From Simplicispira suum (lineage in GTDB: Bacteria; Pseudomonadota; Gammaproteobacteria; Burkholderiales; Burkholderiaceae_C): a stretch of 64,000 nucleotides of DNA. The number at the start of each line of letters is the position of its first letter. The first letter of the stretch is position 1. A model generated the notes under the pieces. The model did not search any database. It was not told the origin of the DNA and was given only the letters and a program-made list of their open reading frames with translations. The stretch lies in contig NZ_CP027669.1 of assembly GCF_003008595.1 (NCBI RefSeq), positions 1,426,001-1,490,000 on the forward strand, written 5' to 3'. Position numbers and translations under genes: made by a program. Shown in pieces: positions 1 through 8,920 of this stretch.

Positions 1-1062
1 GTTCTCGCTCTCCCACGGAAAATCCTTGGTGATGTTGTAGGTGGGAATCGGAAAGGTGAACACGCGGCCCTTGGCGTCGCCCGTGGTCATGACGTCGATG
101 TAGGCGCGGTTGATGAGGTCCATCTCGGCCTGCAGCTCGCCGTAGCAAAACGGCATTTCCTTGCCCGCAATCACCGGCACCTGCTCGCGCAGGTCGTCGG
201 GGCAGATCCAGTCGAAGGTGAGGTTGGTGAACGGCGTCTGCGTGCCCCAGCGCGACGGCACGTTGAGGTTGTAGACCAGCTCCTGAATGCACTGGCGCAC
301 GCTGGCGTAATCCATGGCATCCACCCGCACATAGGGCGCCATGTAGGTGTCGAACGATGAGAACGCCTGCGCACCGGCCCATTCATTTTGCAGCGTGCCC
401 AGAAAATTCACGATCTGCCCCACGGCGGAACTCATGTGCTTGGGTGGCCCCGCCTCGACCTTGCCGGGCACGCCGTTCAGGCCTTCGTTCAAAAGCGTGC
501 GCAGCGACCAGCCCGCGCAATAGCCGCTGAGCATGTCGAGGTCGTGGATGTGGATGTCGCCACTGCGGTGCGCCTCGCCAATCTCGGGCGTGTAGACATG
601 CGAGAGCCAGTAGTTGGCCGTGACCTTGCCCGCCACGTTCAGGATCAGGCCGCCGAGCGAGTAGCCCTGGTTGGCGTTGGCGTTCACGCGCCAGTCGGCG
701 CGGGTGAGGTACTCGTTGATGGAGCTTTCCACGTTCACCAGCGTCTGGTGGTCGGCACGCAGGGTGGCGTGGCGGTCTCGGTAGGCGATGTAGGCGCGCG
801 CCGTGGCCAGGTGGTTGGCGGCGATCAGGGTCTGCTCGACCACGTCCTGGATCTGCTCGATGCCTGGCGCCTCGCCATGGAAGCGGTGGATCAGCACCTT
901 GCCCACCTGTGCAGCCAACAGGGCGGCTTCGTCGACCGCAAATTCGCCGGTGGCGGCACCTGCGCGCTCGATGGCCGAGCGGATCTTGCGGGCGTCAAAA
1001 GGGGCGCGCTCTGCGCTGCGCTTGATGACCTCGCGGGGCAAGGTGGCGACTGTGGCTTCCAT
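1..1062 (-). CDS. nrdD: Anaerobic ribonucleoside-triphosphate reductase, N-terminal part (runs off left edge)
   Basis: Oxygen-sensitive class III reductase that makes deoxyribonucleotides from NTPs using a glycyl radical installed by NrdG. About 354 N-terminal codons are visible; family members are usually near 700 residues, so the C-terminal half with the glycyl-radical site lies outside the window. Residues about 8-95 look like an ATP-cone (VIKRSAERAPFDARKIRSAI), followed by typical NrdD text (NANANQGYS, GDIHIHDLDML, PFTNLTFDW). The ATG at 1060-1062 is preceded by a GGAG ribosome binding site. Two NrdR-like boxes lie 29-75 bp upstream, which supports control by the NrdR repressor. It is divergent from a hemerythrin-like gene. 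Confidence 0.93.
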   Translation of the reverse strand, partial: MEATVATLPREVIKRSAERAPFDARKIRSAIERAGAATGEFAVDEAALLAAQVGKVLIHRFHGEAPGIEQIQDVVEQTLIAANHLATARAYIAYRDRHATLRADHQTLVNVESSINEYLTRADWRVNANANQGYSLGGLILNVAGKVTANYWLSHVYTPEIGEAHRSGDIHIHDLDMLSGYCAGWSLRTLLNEGLNGVPGKVEAGPPKHMSSAVGQIVNFLGTLQNEWAGAQAFSSFDTYMAPYVRVDAMDYASVRQCIQELVYNLNVPSRWGTQTPFTNLTFDWICPDDLREQVPVIAGKEMPFCYGELQAEMDLINRAYIDVMTTGDAKGRVFTFPIPTYNITKDFPWESEN

Positions 1063-1090
1063 GGGTATCTCCGTTGCGATATCGTTCAAA

Positions 1091-1137
1091 ACACTACCTA
1101 TAGCTGTGTATTTGATTTCAAACACTATAGATAGTTA
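1091..1137. promoter_or_regulatory. Tandem NrdR boxes upstream of nrdD
   Basis: Two 16-bp sites resemble the NrdR consensus acaCwAtATaTwGtGt: acactatagatagtta at 1122-1137 (13 of 16 by eye) and acactacctatagctg at 1091-1106 (11 of 16). They start 31 bp apart, three helical turns, which is the usual spacing of paired NrdR boxes. Position and spacing support NrdR repression of nrdD. Confidence 0.75.
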
Positions 1138-1206
1138 TTGATTCAACACAAAATGGAACGGCGCAACACAGCATTCAGCTCTTGCCCCGAAGGAGTTGCG
1201 CAACTC

Positions 1207-1220
1207 CTGTTCCAGATCAA
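1207..1220. promoter_or_regulatory. FNR-like half-conserved site
   Basis: ctgttccagatcaa fits the FNR pattern TTGAT-N4-ATCAA in 8 of 10 fixed positions, with one perfect half. It lies between nrdD and the hemerythrin gene, both of which are plausible oxygen-responsive targets. A single match of this quality can arise by chance. Confidence 0.3.
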
Positions 1221-1343
1221 CCCGAGCGCTCGGTTCGTGTGTAGCTTGGCGACGAGAACGAATTTGCGTGCATTCAAGCGCACCGCATCGTTCCAAGGTG
1301 GCTTCGCCCTCCCGGTCTTTCCTTTATGCAAGGAAGCGCGCTC

Positions 1344-1754
1344 ATGAACATCGATAAATTCAAAGACCAGCATGTGCAAATCCTGCAAAAGCTGTCCATC
1401 CTGCGCGAGCTGACCCACGGGGGCGTCATTCAGAACGCCACGCAGATTGCGCGAAGCATCATGGACATGAGCAGCACCATCAAACTGCATCTCGCGGCCG
1501 AAGATATGGCGCTGTACCCGGCGCTGCAGCGCAGCGGCAATGCCGAATTAACGGCGATGTCCAACCAGTTGCAGAAAGACATGGGCGCCATCGCAGCGGC
1601 CTATGAGGCCTTTGCCAGGCAATGGAGCCAAGCAGAGCATTTGCGAAACGACGAGGCAGGGTTCCGCCGTGATGCCAACGAGGTATTGCGCACCTTGCAC
1701 CAACGCGTGCAAAGGGAAAACACAGATTTCTATCCCCGCATAGAAGCTCTGTGA
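1344..1754 (+). CDS. Hemerythrin HHE cation-binding domain protein
   Basis: 136-residue all-helical protein with the spaced His/Glu pattern of HHE domains: DQHV near residue 10, LHLAAEDMALYP in the middle and LHQRVQRENTDFYP near the C-terminus. Such domains bind a di-iron centre and are linked to oxygen or nitric-oxide sensing, storage or iron repair; the exact role here is unknown. The ATG at 1344 is chosen over one at 1326 because AAGGAAG lies a suitable distance before it. It is divergent from nrdD, so the pair may respond to oxygen together (inference). Confidence 0.8.
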   Translation: MNIDKFKDQHVQILQKLSILRELTHGGVIQNATQIARSIMDMSSTIKLHLAAEDMALYPALQRSGNAELTAMSNQLQKDMGAIAAAYEAFARQWSQAEHLRNDEAGFRRDANEVLRTLHQRVQRENTDFYPRIEAL

Positions 1755-2135
1755 TCGTCGGCTGCGGGCGCTGCGCAGCCAATCCCTGATGGCCAGTCCG
1801 CGTTTTGGCCATTCGCCGCACACAAGTGCTCTTGCCATCCTGCACTGGCGCGTCAGCGGCCCCCTCTCAGGGCGGACCCAGCCGCTGCACCAAGACCTGC
1901 TCCTGTGTACAGGCAAGCCAACAGCGCGCCTGGGGCACCAATTTTACTATTGATTTGATAGCTTTTAACGCATGCAATATAAGCGATGGATGCGTTCTGC
2001 ATCTAAACCACAACCCCCAACTTCCGCACGCCTACTGAGGAACTCCACAGTTGTTGCTTTGCCCTGTGGGGGGTAGCCTTGCGCTCCGCGCCCGGCAATG
2101 TCGTCTGGGCGACATATTCCTATAAAGAGACAAGC
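1755..2135. other. Intergenic stretch with one degenerate interspersed palindrome
   Basis: This 381-bp gap between the hemerythrin gene and the chemoreceptor has no convincing gene. At about 1957-1990 it holds a worn copy of the interspersed palindrome (gatagcttttaacgc followed by ataagcg). Nothing else is recognised apart from a purine-rich stretch (aaagaga) before the chemoreceptor start. Confidence 0.5.
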
Positions 2136-3758
2136 ATGCAAGTCATTTCTGTGCGCAGCCTGGCGGCGCGGCTCTCCCTGGGTTTTGGTGTCATTCTGGT
2201 ATTGCTGCTCGGCATGGCGGTGCTCTCCTTGCTGCGCATGCAGGCCTTGTCGGCCACGCTGGAGGAAATCACCGTGCACAACGCAGCGCGTTCGCAGACG
2301 CTCAACGTGATGGCGCGCAGCGTCTCGGGCTATGTGCAGGCGCTGGGCGACCTGGCCAGCACCGATCTCGAAGGCGGTCCGGCCGTGCTGGCACGGGTGC
2401 GCACCACGCTGGCGCAGTACGACGAGGCGCAGGCGCGGCTGGAAACCTTGCTTGCAGGCAACGCGCAGGCGTTGGCCTTGCTGGAGCCGGTCAAGACCTC
2501 TGGCAGCGCCGCGCGCGAGCTTCTGGCTCTGGGTGAGAAGCTGACTGCCGGACGGGGCGACGCCGCCATGGCTTTCCAGATGCGCAACGAATACGGCAAG
2601 GACACTGCGGCCTGGAGCGCACGCCAGCAAGCCTGGGGCCAGGCCGTGAATGCGCTGAGCGACTGGCAGGACGCTGCCAATGCCACCAGTTCGGCGCTGG
2701 CCACAGCCGACGCCCGCACGGCGCGCGTGCTGATCATCGTCGGCGCGCTGCTGGCCTTTGCCTTCGGCAGCGCCCTGGCCTGGTGGCTGGTGCGCGACAC
2801 CCGCGCCGCCGTGCGCGAGGCTGTCGAGGCCACTCGCCGCATGGCCCGCCACGACCTCTCGCAGCCCATCGACACGCACCGCCAGGACGAGATCGGAGGT
2901 CTGCTGGCGGCCCTGGAGACCATGCGCCAGAACCTGCTGGAACTGGCCACCGGAGTGCGCCAGGCGTCGGACGACATCAACAACGCCAGCGGTGAAATTG
3001 CCCAGGGCAGCCAGGACCTGAGCGACCGCACCGAAGAAGCCGCCAGCACGCTGGAAACCGCGCTGGCGTCGATTGCCCAGCTCACCACGTCGGTGCAGGA
3101 GACCACCGCCACAGCGCAGGAAACGCAAGCAATATCGACACAAACCAGCAGCGTGGCAGCACGCAGCGGCAGCGAAATGGGGCAGGTCGTCTCGACCATG
3201 CGCGAGATTGATGTGGCCTCGCACAAGATTTCCGACATCATTTCCATCATCGACGGCATCGCCTTCCAGACCAACATCCTGGCGCTCAACGCCGCCGTCG
3301 AAGCTGCCCGTGCGGGCGAACAAGGCCGGGGCTTTGCGGTGGTGGCGAGCGAGGTGCGCGCCCTGGCCGGCCGCAGCGCCGCCGCTGCCAAGGACATCAG
3401 CAGCCTCATCCACACTTCGCTGGCCAAGGTGGCCTCGGGCACGCAGCAGGTGGGCCGCGCCGGTCAGACCACTGCCGAGGTGACCTCCTCCGTCGAAACC
3501 GTCTCAGGCCGGATTTCTGCCATTGCCCAGGAGGTCAACCAGCAAATGGGGCGCATCGGCGAGGTGAATCAGTTTGTTGGCCAGCTCGACCAGATGGCGC
3601 ACCAAAACGCCGCCCTGGCCGAAGAATCGGCCGCCGCGGCCGCGTCGCTGCGCCAGCAGGCCAGCCAGTTGGGCTTGCTGGTGAGCAAGTTTGAACTGGG
3701 CCGGCCGCAAACGCCCCGTTCGGCCGCCCCGCGCAGGGCACTGCTGCCGAATGGCTGA
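2136..3758 (+). CDS. Methyl-accepting chemotaxis protein
   Basis: 540-residue transmembrane chemoreceptor. TM1 is about residues 14-36 and TM2 about 195-217, with a helical periplasmic sensor between them, then a HAMP segment ([16 protein letters not shown]) and the cytoplasmic signalling coiled coil. The hairpin tip is clearly visible ([20 protein letters not shown], then [15 protein letters not shown]). It should couple to CheA/CheW; the ligand cannot be read from sequence. No C-terminal CheR-docking pentapeptide is seen, the tail being Pro/Arg-rich. Start chosen at the ATG just before the TM1 signal, after aaagaga. Confidence 0.93.
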   Translation: MQVISVRSLAARLSLGFGVILVLLLGMAVLSLLRMQALSATLEEITVHNAARSQTLNVMARSVSGYVQALGDLASTDLEGGPAVLARVRTTLAQYDEAQARLETLLAGNAQALALLEPVKTSGSAARELLALGEKLTAGRGDAAMAFQMRNEYGKDTAAWSARQQAWGQAVNALSDWQDAANATSSALATADARTARVLIIVGALLAFAFGSALAWWLVRDTRAAVREAVEATRRMARHDLSQPIDTHRQDEIGGLLAALETMRQNLLELATGVRQASDDINNASGEIAQGSQDLSDRTEEAASTLETALASIAQLTTSVQETTATAQETQAISTQTSSVAARSGSEMGQVVSTMREIDVASHKISDIISIIDGIAFQTNILALNAAVEAARAGEQGRGFAVVASEVRALAGRSAAAAKDISSLIHTSLAKVASGTQQVGRAGQTTAEVTSSVETVSGRISAIAQEVNQQMGRIGEVNQFVGQLDQMAHQNAALAEESAAAAASLRQQASQLGLLVSKFELGRPQTPRSAAPRRALLPNG

Positions 3759-3799
3759 TGGGCTGATGGGCCCCCGCAGCGGTATTCGATGTGCTGCGC

Positions 3800-3856
3800 A
3801 ATTGATAGCTTTATGCGCTTGATAGAAAAGCGCTAGAGCCTATTTTTCATTCAAAC
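3800..3856 (+). repeat. Interspersed palindrome, copy after the chemoreceptor gene
   Basis: attgatagctttatgcgctt followed by aaaagcgctagagccta. It has the two arms (agctnnnngcgctt and aagcgctagagcc) of the family repeated across this window and lies between two + strand genes. Confidence 0.7.
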
Positions 3857-3949
3857 TTTTAGCCACACCAAGCTCGATGCACTGGTCCGCCACGACGCTT
3901 TAAGGATGTCCTTAACAATGCGGTTCATTGCACAGCAGGAGCACGGCAC

Positions 3950-5143
3950 ATGAAAACGACTCGCGACGAAGCCGCGATGCAAGCGGACTGGGTGCGCTGG
4001 CGCCATGACTTTCACCGCTTCCCGGAAATGGGGTTCCAGGAACAGCGCACCGCTGAGCGCGTGGCCCAGTTGCTTGCGGTGCTGGGGCTGGAGGTGCACC
4101 GGGGCATTGGGGGCACCGGCGTCGTCGCCAGCCTCAGCGTGGGCAACGGCCCTGGCGTGATCGGCCTGCGCTCCGACATGGATGCGCTGGCCCTGTCGGA
4201 AACCGCAGAAGACCGCCCCCACGCCTCGAACCATCCGGGCTGCATGCACGCCTGCGGCCACGATGGCCACATGGCGATGCTGCTGGGCGCGGCCCAGTTG
4301 CTCGCGGCGCGCCGGGATTTTGACGGCACGGTGCGCTTCATCTTCCAGCCCGCTGAAGAACACGGCCGGGGCGCCGCCGCCATGCTGGCGGACGGCCTGC
4401 TCGAGCGCTTCCCGATGGACGAGATCTACGGCGCACACAACATTCCCGGAATGCCCGCAGGCAACATCGCCACGCGCGTCGGCGGCCTGATGGCGAGCGA
4501 AGACAATTTTGTGATCCGCATCACCGGCCGGGGTGGTCACGCGGCGCGGCCCCATATGGCGATTGATCCACTGGTCATTGGCGCCGAAATCGTTCTGGCG
4601 CTGCAAACCATCGTCGCGCGCTCGGTCGATCCGGGCCACAGTGCCGTGCTCTCCTGCACCGAGTTCCTCACCGACGGCATTCGCAACGCGATTCCGACCG
4701 AAGTGGTCATCAAGGGCGACACGCGCAGCTATGCGCCCGAGGTTCAGGCGTTGCTGGAGGCCCGCATGCGCGCAGTCTGCGCAGGCATCTGCCAGGCCCA
4801 TGGCGCCCGCTGCGAGGTCGAATACACACACGAATTCGCCCCCACCGTGAACTGGCCAGAGTGCGTTCCAGTGGCCGTGCGTGCCGCGCAGGCCGTGGTC
4901 GGGTCGGAACGGGTCGATGCCGATACCCCGCCGATGATGATTTCAGAGGATTTCGGGCGCTTTCTGCAGGCGATTCCCGGAGCCTTCGTGTTCATTGGCA
5001 ATGGCGACCGCAGCGATCCTGGTGCCGTGCCTTTGCACAACGCCCGCTACGACTTCAACGACCAGATCCTTCCCGTGGGCGCACGCTATTTCGCTGAACT
5101 GGTGCGCACCCGGCTTCCCCGTCCCGCCGCCGTTGCTGCCTGA
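3950..5143 (+). CDS. M20 family amidohydrolase (hippurate hydrolase / aminoacylase type)
   Basis: 397-residue zinc-dependent amidohydrolase that probably removes an acyl or aminoacyl group from an amino-acid derivative. M20D hallmarks are present: GLRSDMDALAL, the metal-binding CGHDGHMAMLLGAA and the catalytic PAEEHGRGA, then a dimerisation-domain segment (RGGHAARPH) and the final metal-ligand region near PLHN. The next gene, diaminopropionate ammonia-lyase, starts one base after its stop, so the two are surely co-transcribed and the hydrolase may feed the lyase. This resembles the ygeX-ygeY pairing in enterics. No signal peptide is seen, so it is cytoplasmic. Confidence 0.9.
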   Translation: MKTTRDEAAMQADWVRWRHDFHRFPEMGFQEQRTAERVAQLLAVLGLEVHRGIGGTGVVASLSVGNGPGVIGLRSDMDALALSETAEDRPHASNHPGCMHACGHDGHMAMLLGAAQLLAARRDFDGTVRFIFQPAEEHGRGAAAMLADGLLERFPMDEIYGAHNIPGMPAGNIATRVGGLMASEDNFVIRITGRGGHAARPHMAIDPLVIGAEIVLALQTIVARSVDPGHSAVLSCTEFLTDGIRNAIPTEVVIKGDTRSYAPEVQALLEARMRAVCAGICQAHGARCEVEYTHEFAPTVNWPECVPVAVRAAQAVVGSERVDADTPPMMISEDFGRFLQAIPGAFVFIGNGDRSDPGAVPLHNARYDFNDQILPVGARYFAELVRTRLPRPAAVAA

Positions 5144-5144
5144 T

Positions 5145-6401
5145 ATGTTTTACGCCAACACCCATGCCACCCACCGGCCCTACAGCGCCGATCTGCGGCA
5201 GGTCCTCAGCCTGGCCGCCGGCCACGCCGCGCGGGAACGCCTGTCCACCTGGAGCCAGCTCTGCGCGCATTCCACGCCGGCCTGGTCCCTGCCTGGCTTG
5301 GCGGCTGCACTGGGCATCGCCAGTCTGAACGTGAAGGACGAGTCCAAGCGCTCCAGCCTGGGCAGCTTCAAGGCGCTCGGTGCACCGAATGCCCTGATCA
5401 ACCTGGTGCTTCGGCGTTGGCACAGCAAGGGCTGGAGCGCGCGCGATCTGTTTGCCGGACGGCATGCCGATGCCCTCAGAGATTTCACGGTGATCAGCGC
5501 GACCGACGGCAACCATGGGCGCGCACTGGCGGCAGCGGCGCAAAGCCTTGGCTGCCGCTGCGTGATCGTGCTGCATGCCAGGGTCAGTGCAGAGCGCGAG
5601 CAGTCGATAGCGGCCTTCGGCGCCGAGATTGTGCGCATCCCAGGCAACTACGACGCGTCGGTGGCCGAAGCTGCGCGCCTGGCGGCATCGAATGGCTGGC
5701 AAGTGGTTTCCGACACTTCCTACGCAGGCTACGAGGAAGTTCCGCGCGACGTGATGCAGGGCTATGGCGTTCTGGCCGAGGAGCTTCTGGAGCAGGCTGT
5801 GGAGCCTTTCGTCTGCCCCTGGACGCATGTCTTTCTGCAAGGTGGCGTGGGCGGTCTGGCCGCTGGCATCGTGAGCCACTTCTGGGAGCGCTTTGGCGCC
5901 CGGCGTCCGCGCTTTGTCGTGGTCGAGCCCGAGCAGGCCGATTGCCTGCTCCAGAGTGCGGTCCAAGGGCAGCCCGCGCTTGCCACGGGCAGTGTGGATT
6001 CGGTGATGGCCGGCCTGGCCTGCGGTGAGACCTCGCCCCTGGCCTGGCGCTTTCTTCAGCCTGCGGTGGATGTGTTCCTGACCGTGTCGGACGCGCAGGC
6101 GGTGGCGGCCATGCGGACTCTGGCCACGGGACAGCATGGCGACGCGCCGCTGGTCGCTGGCGAGTCGGGGGCGGCCGGATTGGCGGGCTTGCAGGCGTTG
6201 GTGGCGCAGTCTGAGTGGCGCGAGGCGGCCGGTGTGGATGCCTGTTCCCAGGTGCTGCTGATCAACACCGAAGGCGCGACGGCGCCGGGCGTGTACGAAG
6301 AACTTGTTGGCCAAGCGGCCGAAACGGTACGGGTTGCGCAAGAGCGGTGGGTGGCAGCTCACCGCATCGAATCCCCGGACAAATCAGGCCCTAGCGCTTA
6401 G
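5145..6401 (+). CDS. dpaL: Diaminopropionate ammonia-lyase
   Basis: 418-residue PLP enzyme of the fold-type II family that splits 2,3-diaminopropionate into pyruvate and two ammonia. The PLP lysine is K76 in GSFKALGA. ATDGNHGRA is the asparagine loop, QGGVGGLAAG the phosphate-binding loop, and GESGAAGLAGL a C-terminal signature. The ATG lies one base after the stop of the M20 gene, giving translational coupling. The last residues and the TAG stop are encoded by a copy of the interspersed palindrome, so the tail is probably acquired. A related threonine-type lyase is possible, but length and the M20 partner favour DpaL. Confidence 0.87.
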   Translation: MFYANTHATHRPYSADLRQVLSLAAGHAARERLSTWSQLCAHSTPAWSLPGLAAALGIASLNVKDESKRSSLGSFKALGAPNALINLVLRRWHSKGWSARDLFAGRHADALRDFTVISATDGNHGRALAAAAQSLGCRCVIVLHARVSAEREQSIAAFGAEIVRIPGNYDASVAEAARLAASNGWQVVSDTSYAGYEEVPRDVMQGYGVLAEELLEQAVEPFVCPWTHVFLQGGVGGLAAGIVSHFWERFGARRPRFVVVEPEQADCLLQSAVQGQPALATGSVDSVMAGLACGETSPLAWRFLQPAVDVFLTVSDAQAVAAMRTLATGQHGDAPLVAGESGAAGLAGLQALVAQSEWREAAGVDACSQVLLINTEGATAPGVYEELVGQAAETVRVAQERWVAAHRIESPDKSGPSA

Positions 6402-6430
6402 CCATTCGTCATTTTTCGCTATAGTTTTCG
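6381..6430 (-). repeat. Interspersed palindrome overlapping the dpaL stop codon
   Basis: ggccctagcgcttagcc followed by cgctatagttttcg is the reverse orientation of the family. The dpaL TAG (6399-6401) lies inside the first arm, so the element reshaped the end of that gene. It also forms most of the spacer before the threonine ammonia-lyase gene. Confidence 0.65.
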
Positions 6431-6486
6431 AGTAATTCGCAAGAATTTTGTTTCGTGTTGTGGCAGTCACCGCCACAATGTGGGGC

Positions 6487-7686
6487 ATGCTTACCCTTCA
6501 AGACATCCAGGACGCAGCCACCCGCCTGCAAGGCCAGGTGCTCGACACCCCCTGCGTCGAATCCCGCACGCTCTCCGAAATCGTCGGCGCGCAGATCTTT
6601 CTCAAATTCGAGAACCTGCAGTTCACCGCATCCTTCAAGGAGCGGGGCGCCTGCAACAAGCTCACACTGTTAACCCCCGAAGAACGCGGGCGTGGCGTGA
6701 TTGCCATGAGCGCCGGCAACCACGCGCAGGGCGTGGCCTATCACGCGCAGCGGCTGGGGATTCGTGCCGTCATCGTCATGCCCAGCTTCACTCCCGGTGT
6801 GAAAGTTGAGCGCACACGCGGCTTCGGTGCCGAAGTGGTGCTTCACGGCAGCACACTTGACGAAGCGCGCGAGCACGCCAACGTACTGGCGAAGGAACAA
6901 GCCCTGGTGTTCGTGCATCCCTACGACGACGTGGCCGTGGCCGCCGGCCAGGGCACGCTCGCGTTGGAGATGCTTGCCGCCGTGCCGGACCTCGACACGC
7001 TGGTCATTGCCGTCGGCGGTGGCGGCCTGATCGCTGGCGTGGCCACGGCGGCCAAGGCCCTGCGGCCCGACATCGAAATCATTGGCGTGCAGACCGAGCG
7101 CTTTCCTGCCATGGTCAACGCCGTCAAGGGCACGCACCACGTCCAGGGCAGCTCGACCATCGCCGAAGGCATTGCCGTGGGCACGCCCGGCACGGTCACG
7201 CTGGAAGTGGTGCGACGCCTGGTGGACGACCTGGTGCTGGTCGATGAAGGCGACATCGAGCAGGCCGTGCTGATGCTGCTGGAAATTGAAAAAACGCTCG
7301 TGGAAGGCGCGGGCGCCGCCGGCCTGGCAGCGCTGGTGCGCTATCCGGAGCGTTTCAAGGGCAAGCGCGTGGGCCTGGTGCTGTGCGGCGGCAACATCGA
7401 CCCGCTGCTGCTGGCCGCCATTATCGAGCGCGGCATGGTGCGCTCGGGGCGGCTGGCGCGCATCCAGGTGAGCGCGCGCGACGTGCCCGGCGTGCTGGCC
7501 GCCATCACCAAGACCGTCGCCGACGCCGGCGCCAACATCGAGGAAGTGCACCACCAGCGGGCCTTCACGCTGCTGGCGGCGCAGAACGTCGAGATCGAGC
7601 TGGTGCTGCAGGCGCGTGGCAAGGCCCACGTGCAAGAGGTGCTGGAAAAGCTGCGCGCCGCCGGCATGGAAGCGGTTTTGCGCTGA
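6487..7686 (+). CDS. Threonine ammonia-lyase, catabolic-length form with ACT-like domain
   Basis: 399-residue PLP enzyme converting threonine to 2-oxobutyrate and ammonia, possibly also serine to pyruvate. K51 in ASFKERGA is the PLP lysine; SAGNHAQGVA and VGGGGLIAG are the other cofactor loops. Residues about 325-399 form a single C-terminal ACT-like domain (ARDVPGVLAAITKTVADAG), unlike the longer two-domain biosynthetic IlvA. The start MLTLQDIQ is typical; an in-frame ATG three codons upstream and a TTG at 6448 are less likely. It lies 85 bp after dpaL, with a repeat between them. Confidence 0.9.
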   Translation: MLTLQDIQDAATRLQGQVLDTPCVESRTLSEIVGAQIFLKFENLQFTASFKERGACNKLTLLTPEERGRGVIAMSAGNHAQGVAYHAQRLGIRAVIVMPSFTPGVKVERTRGFGAEVVLHGSTLDEAREHANVLAKEQALVFVHPYDDVAVAAGQGTLALEMLAAVPDLDTLVIAVGGGGLIAGVATAAKALRPDIEIIGVQTERFPAMVNAVKGTHHVQGSSTIAEGIAVGTPGTVTLEVVRRLVDDLVLVDEGDIEQAVLMLLEIEKTLVEGAGAAGLAALVRYPERFKGKRVGLVLCGGNIDPLLLAAIIERGMVRSGRLARIQVSARDVPGVLAAITKTVADAGANIEEVHHQRAFTLLAAQNVEIELVLQARGKAHVQEVLEKLRAAGMEAVLR

Positions 7687-7735
7687 GCAGCCTAGAATCA
7701 TCCTTTTTCGCCGTCTCAGTTTCAGGAGTGCCGCC

Positions 7736-7888
7736 ATGACCGATCCACACAGCCCCGTGCACGCTGCGCCTGCCGCTCACCCGATCGATGCGGTCGAATC
7801 GGTGGTGCCATTCATTCCGTTTGTTATTCCAGCCGTTGGCGCCATCATGATCTTTCTGCTGGCCATGATTGCTGTCACCATGGCCTGA
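7736..7888 (+). CDS. Small single-pass membrane protein (50 residues), function unknown
   Basis: A 50-codon frame with CAGGAG eight bases before its ATG. The N-terminal half is polar and His/Pro/Ala-rich; residues about 25-49 form one strong hydrophobic segment ([20 protein letters not shown]). A TAGAAT -10-like hexamer lies at 7692-7697 and a strong terminator follows at 7912, so it could form its own small transcription unit. I do not recognise the family. Ribosome binding site, hydrophobicity pattern and flanking signals argue that it is real. Confidence 0.6.
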   Translation: MTDPHSPVHAAPAAHPIDAVESVVPFIPFVIPAVGAIMIFLLAMIAVTMA

Positions 7889-7911
7889 GGCGCTGTCGCC
7901 TCGTCTCCCAG

Positions 7912-7934
7912 GCCCCGCTTTGCGGGGCTTTTTT
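7912..7934 (+). terminator. Rho-independent terminator after the small membrane protein
   Basis: GCCCCGC-TTT-GCGGGGC stem-loop followed directly by six T. It ends the upstream transcript just before the queC ribosome binding site. Confidence 0.85.
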
Positions 7935-7952
7935 CTTGAGAAGGACCTCTCC

Positions 7953-8663
7953 ATGCGCAGCGGACATGCCCTGGTGCTGTTTTCAGGTGGTCAGGATTCC
8001 ACCACCTGCCTGGCTTGGGCGCTGGAGCATTTCGCCCACGTGGAAACCGTGGGGTTTGACTACGGCCAGCGCCACCATGTGGAGCTGCAGGCCCGCGTCG
8101 CCGTGCTGGCTCAAATGCGCGAACGCTTTGCGCACTGGAGCGAACGCCTGGGCCAAGACCACATGATCGACTTGGCGGTGCTCGGCCAGATCAGCGACTG
8201 CGCCCTGACACAGGACAAGGCCATTGCACTTGGCGAGGCCGGTTTGCCCAATACCTTCGTACCGGGACGCAATCTGATGTTTTTTCAGATCGCTGCGGCG
8301 CTGGGCTACCGCCGGGGTCTGCGCACGCTGGTGGGGGGCATGTGCGAGACCGATTATTCGGGCTACCCCGATTGCCGCGACGACACGCTCAAGGCCTTGC
8401 AGGCGGCGCTGTCGCTGGGCATGGGCCAGAGCTTCACCATCGAGACGCCGCTGATGTGGCTCGACAAGGCCCAGACCTGGGAGCTGGCCGATACGCTGGG
8501 CGGTCAGGCACTCATCGACATCGTGGTGGAACACACGCATACCTGTTACGAAGGCATCCGCAGCGAACGCCACGCCTGGGGTTATGGCTGCAGCACCTGC
8601 CCGGCCTGCGCGTTGCGGCGCAAGGGATTCGAGCGCTGGAGTGCCCGCGACGGGCAAACATAA
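7953..8663 (+). CDS. queC: 7-cyano-7-deazaguanine synthase
   Basis: 236-residue ATP-dependent enzyme that converts 7-carboxy-7-deazaguanine to preQ0 in queuosine biosynthesis. The PP-loop SGGQDS is at residues 11-16. The C-terminal zinc site is visible as C198, C213, C216 and C219 (CYEG ... GCSTCPAC). [14 protein letters not shown] is also typical. The chosen ATG follows AAGGAC and sits right behind the [13 protein letters not shown] start; longer upstream extension would run through the terminator. No other queuosine gene or preQ1 riboswitch is seen nearby. Confidence 0.95.
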   Translation: MRSGHALVLFSGGQDSTTCLAWALEHFAHVETVGFDYGQRHHVELQARVAVLAQMRERFAHWSERLGQDHMIDLAVLGQISDCALTQDKAIALGEAGLPNTFVPGRNLMFFQIAAALGYRRGLRTLVGGMCETDYSGYPDCRDDTLKALQAALSLGMGQSFTIETPLMWLDKAQTWELADTLGGQALIDIVVEHTHTCYEGIRSERHAWGYGCSTCPACALRRKGFERWSARDGQT

Positions 8664-8920
8664 CCTCATGCATGTTTTGCATGGATCTTGCTCCTGTCTG
8701 ACAGACAGGGCGCGCCGGTCTTCTTAGAATCGATCTCCCAGCCGACCCGCGGAGCCCGTGGATGCGCTTTCGCCCACCGGGGCAGCGCGCGCCCCGAGAG
8801 CCGACTGAGTTCAAGCCGTTTTTTCAAAGGCAGCGCTCAGCCCCCGCGCCAGCCGACCGTGACCGTGACCTCGTTCGTCCGCTTCCTTTGAAAAACCGAT
8901 TTCAACTTTAGGAAGCTTCC

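Noticed and set aside
1965-3413. 482-codon minus-strand open frame opposite the chemoreceptor gene
   Set aside because: The frame is an artefact of high GC. The + strand gene has clear MCP motifs, and the antisense product has no family features and an Arg/His/Gly-biased composition.
7889-7952. preQ1 riboswitch before queC
   Set aside because: The leader is short and fully explained by a terminator of the upstream gene and a ribosome binding site; no preQ1 aptamer pattern was seen.
8726-8731. pckG promoter with TAGAAT -10 box
   Set aside because: No -35 hexamer at 16-18 bp could be paired with it; the leader is left unassigned.
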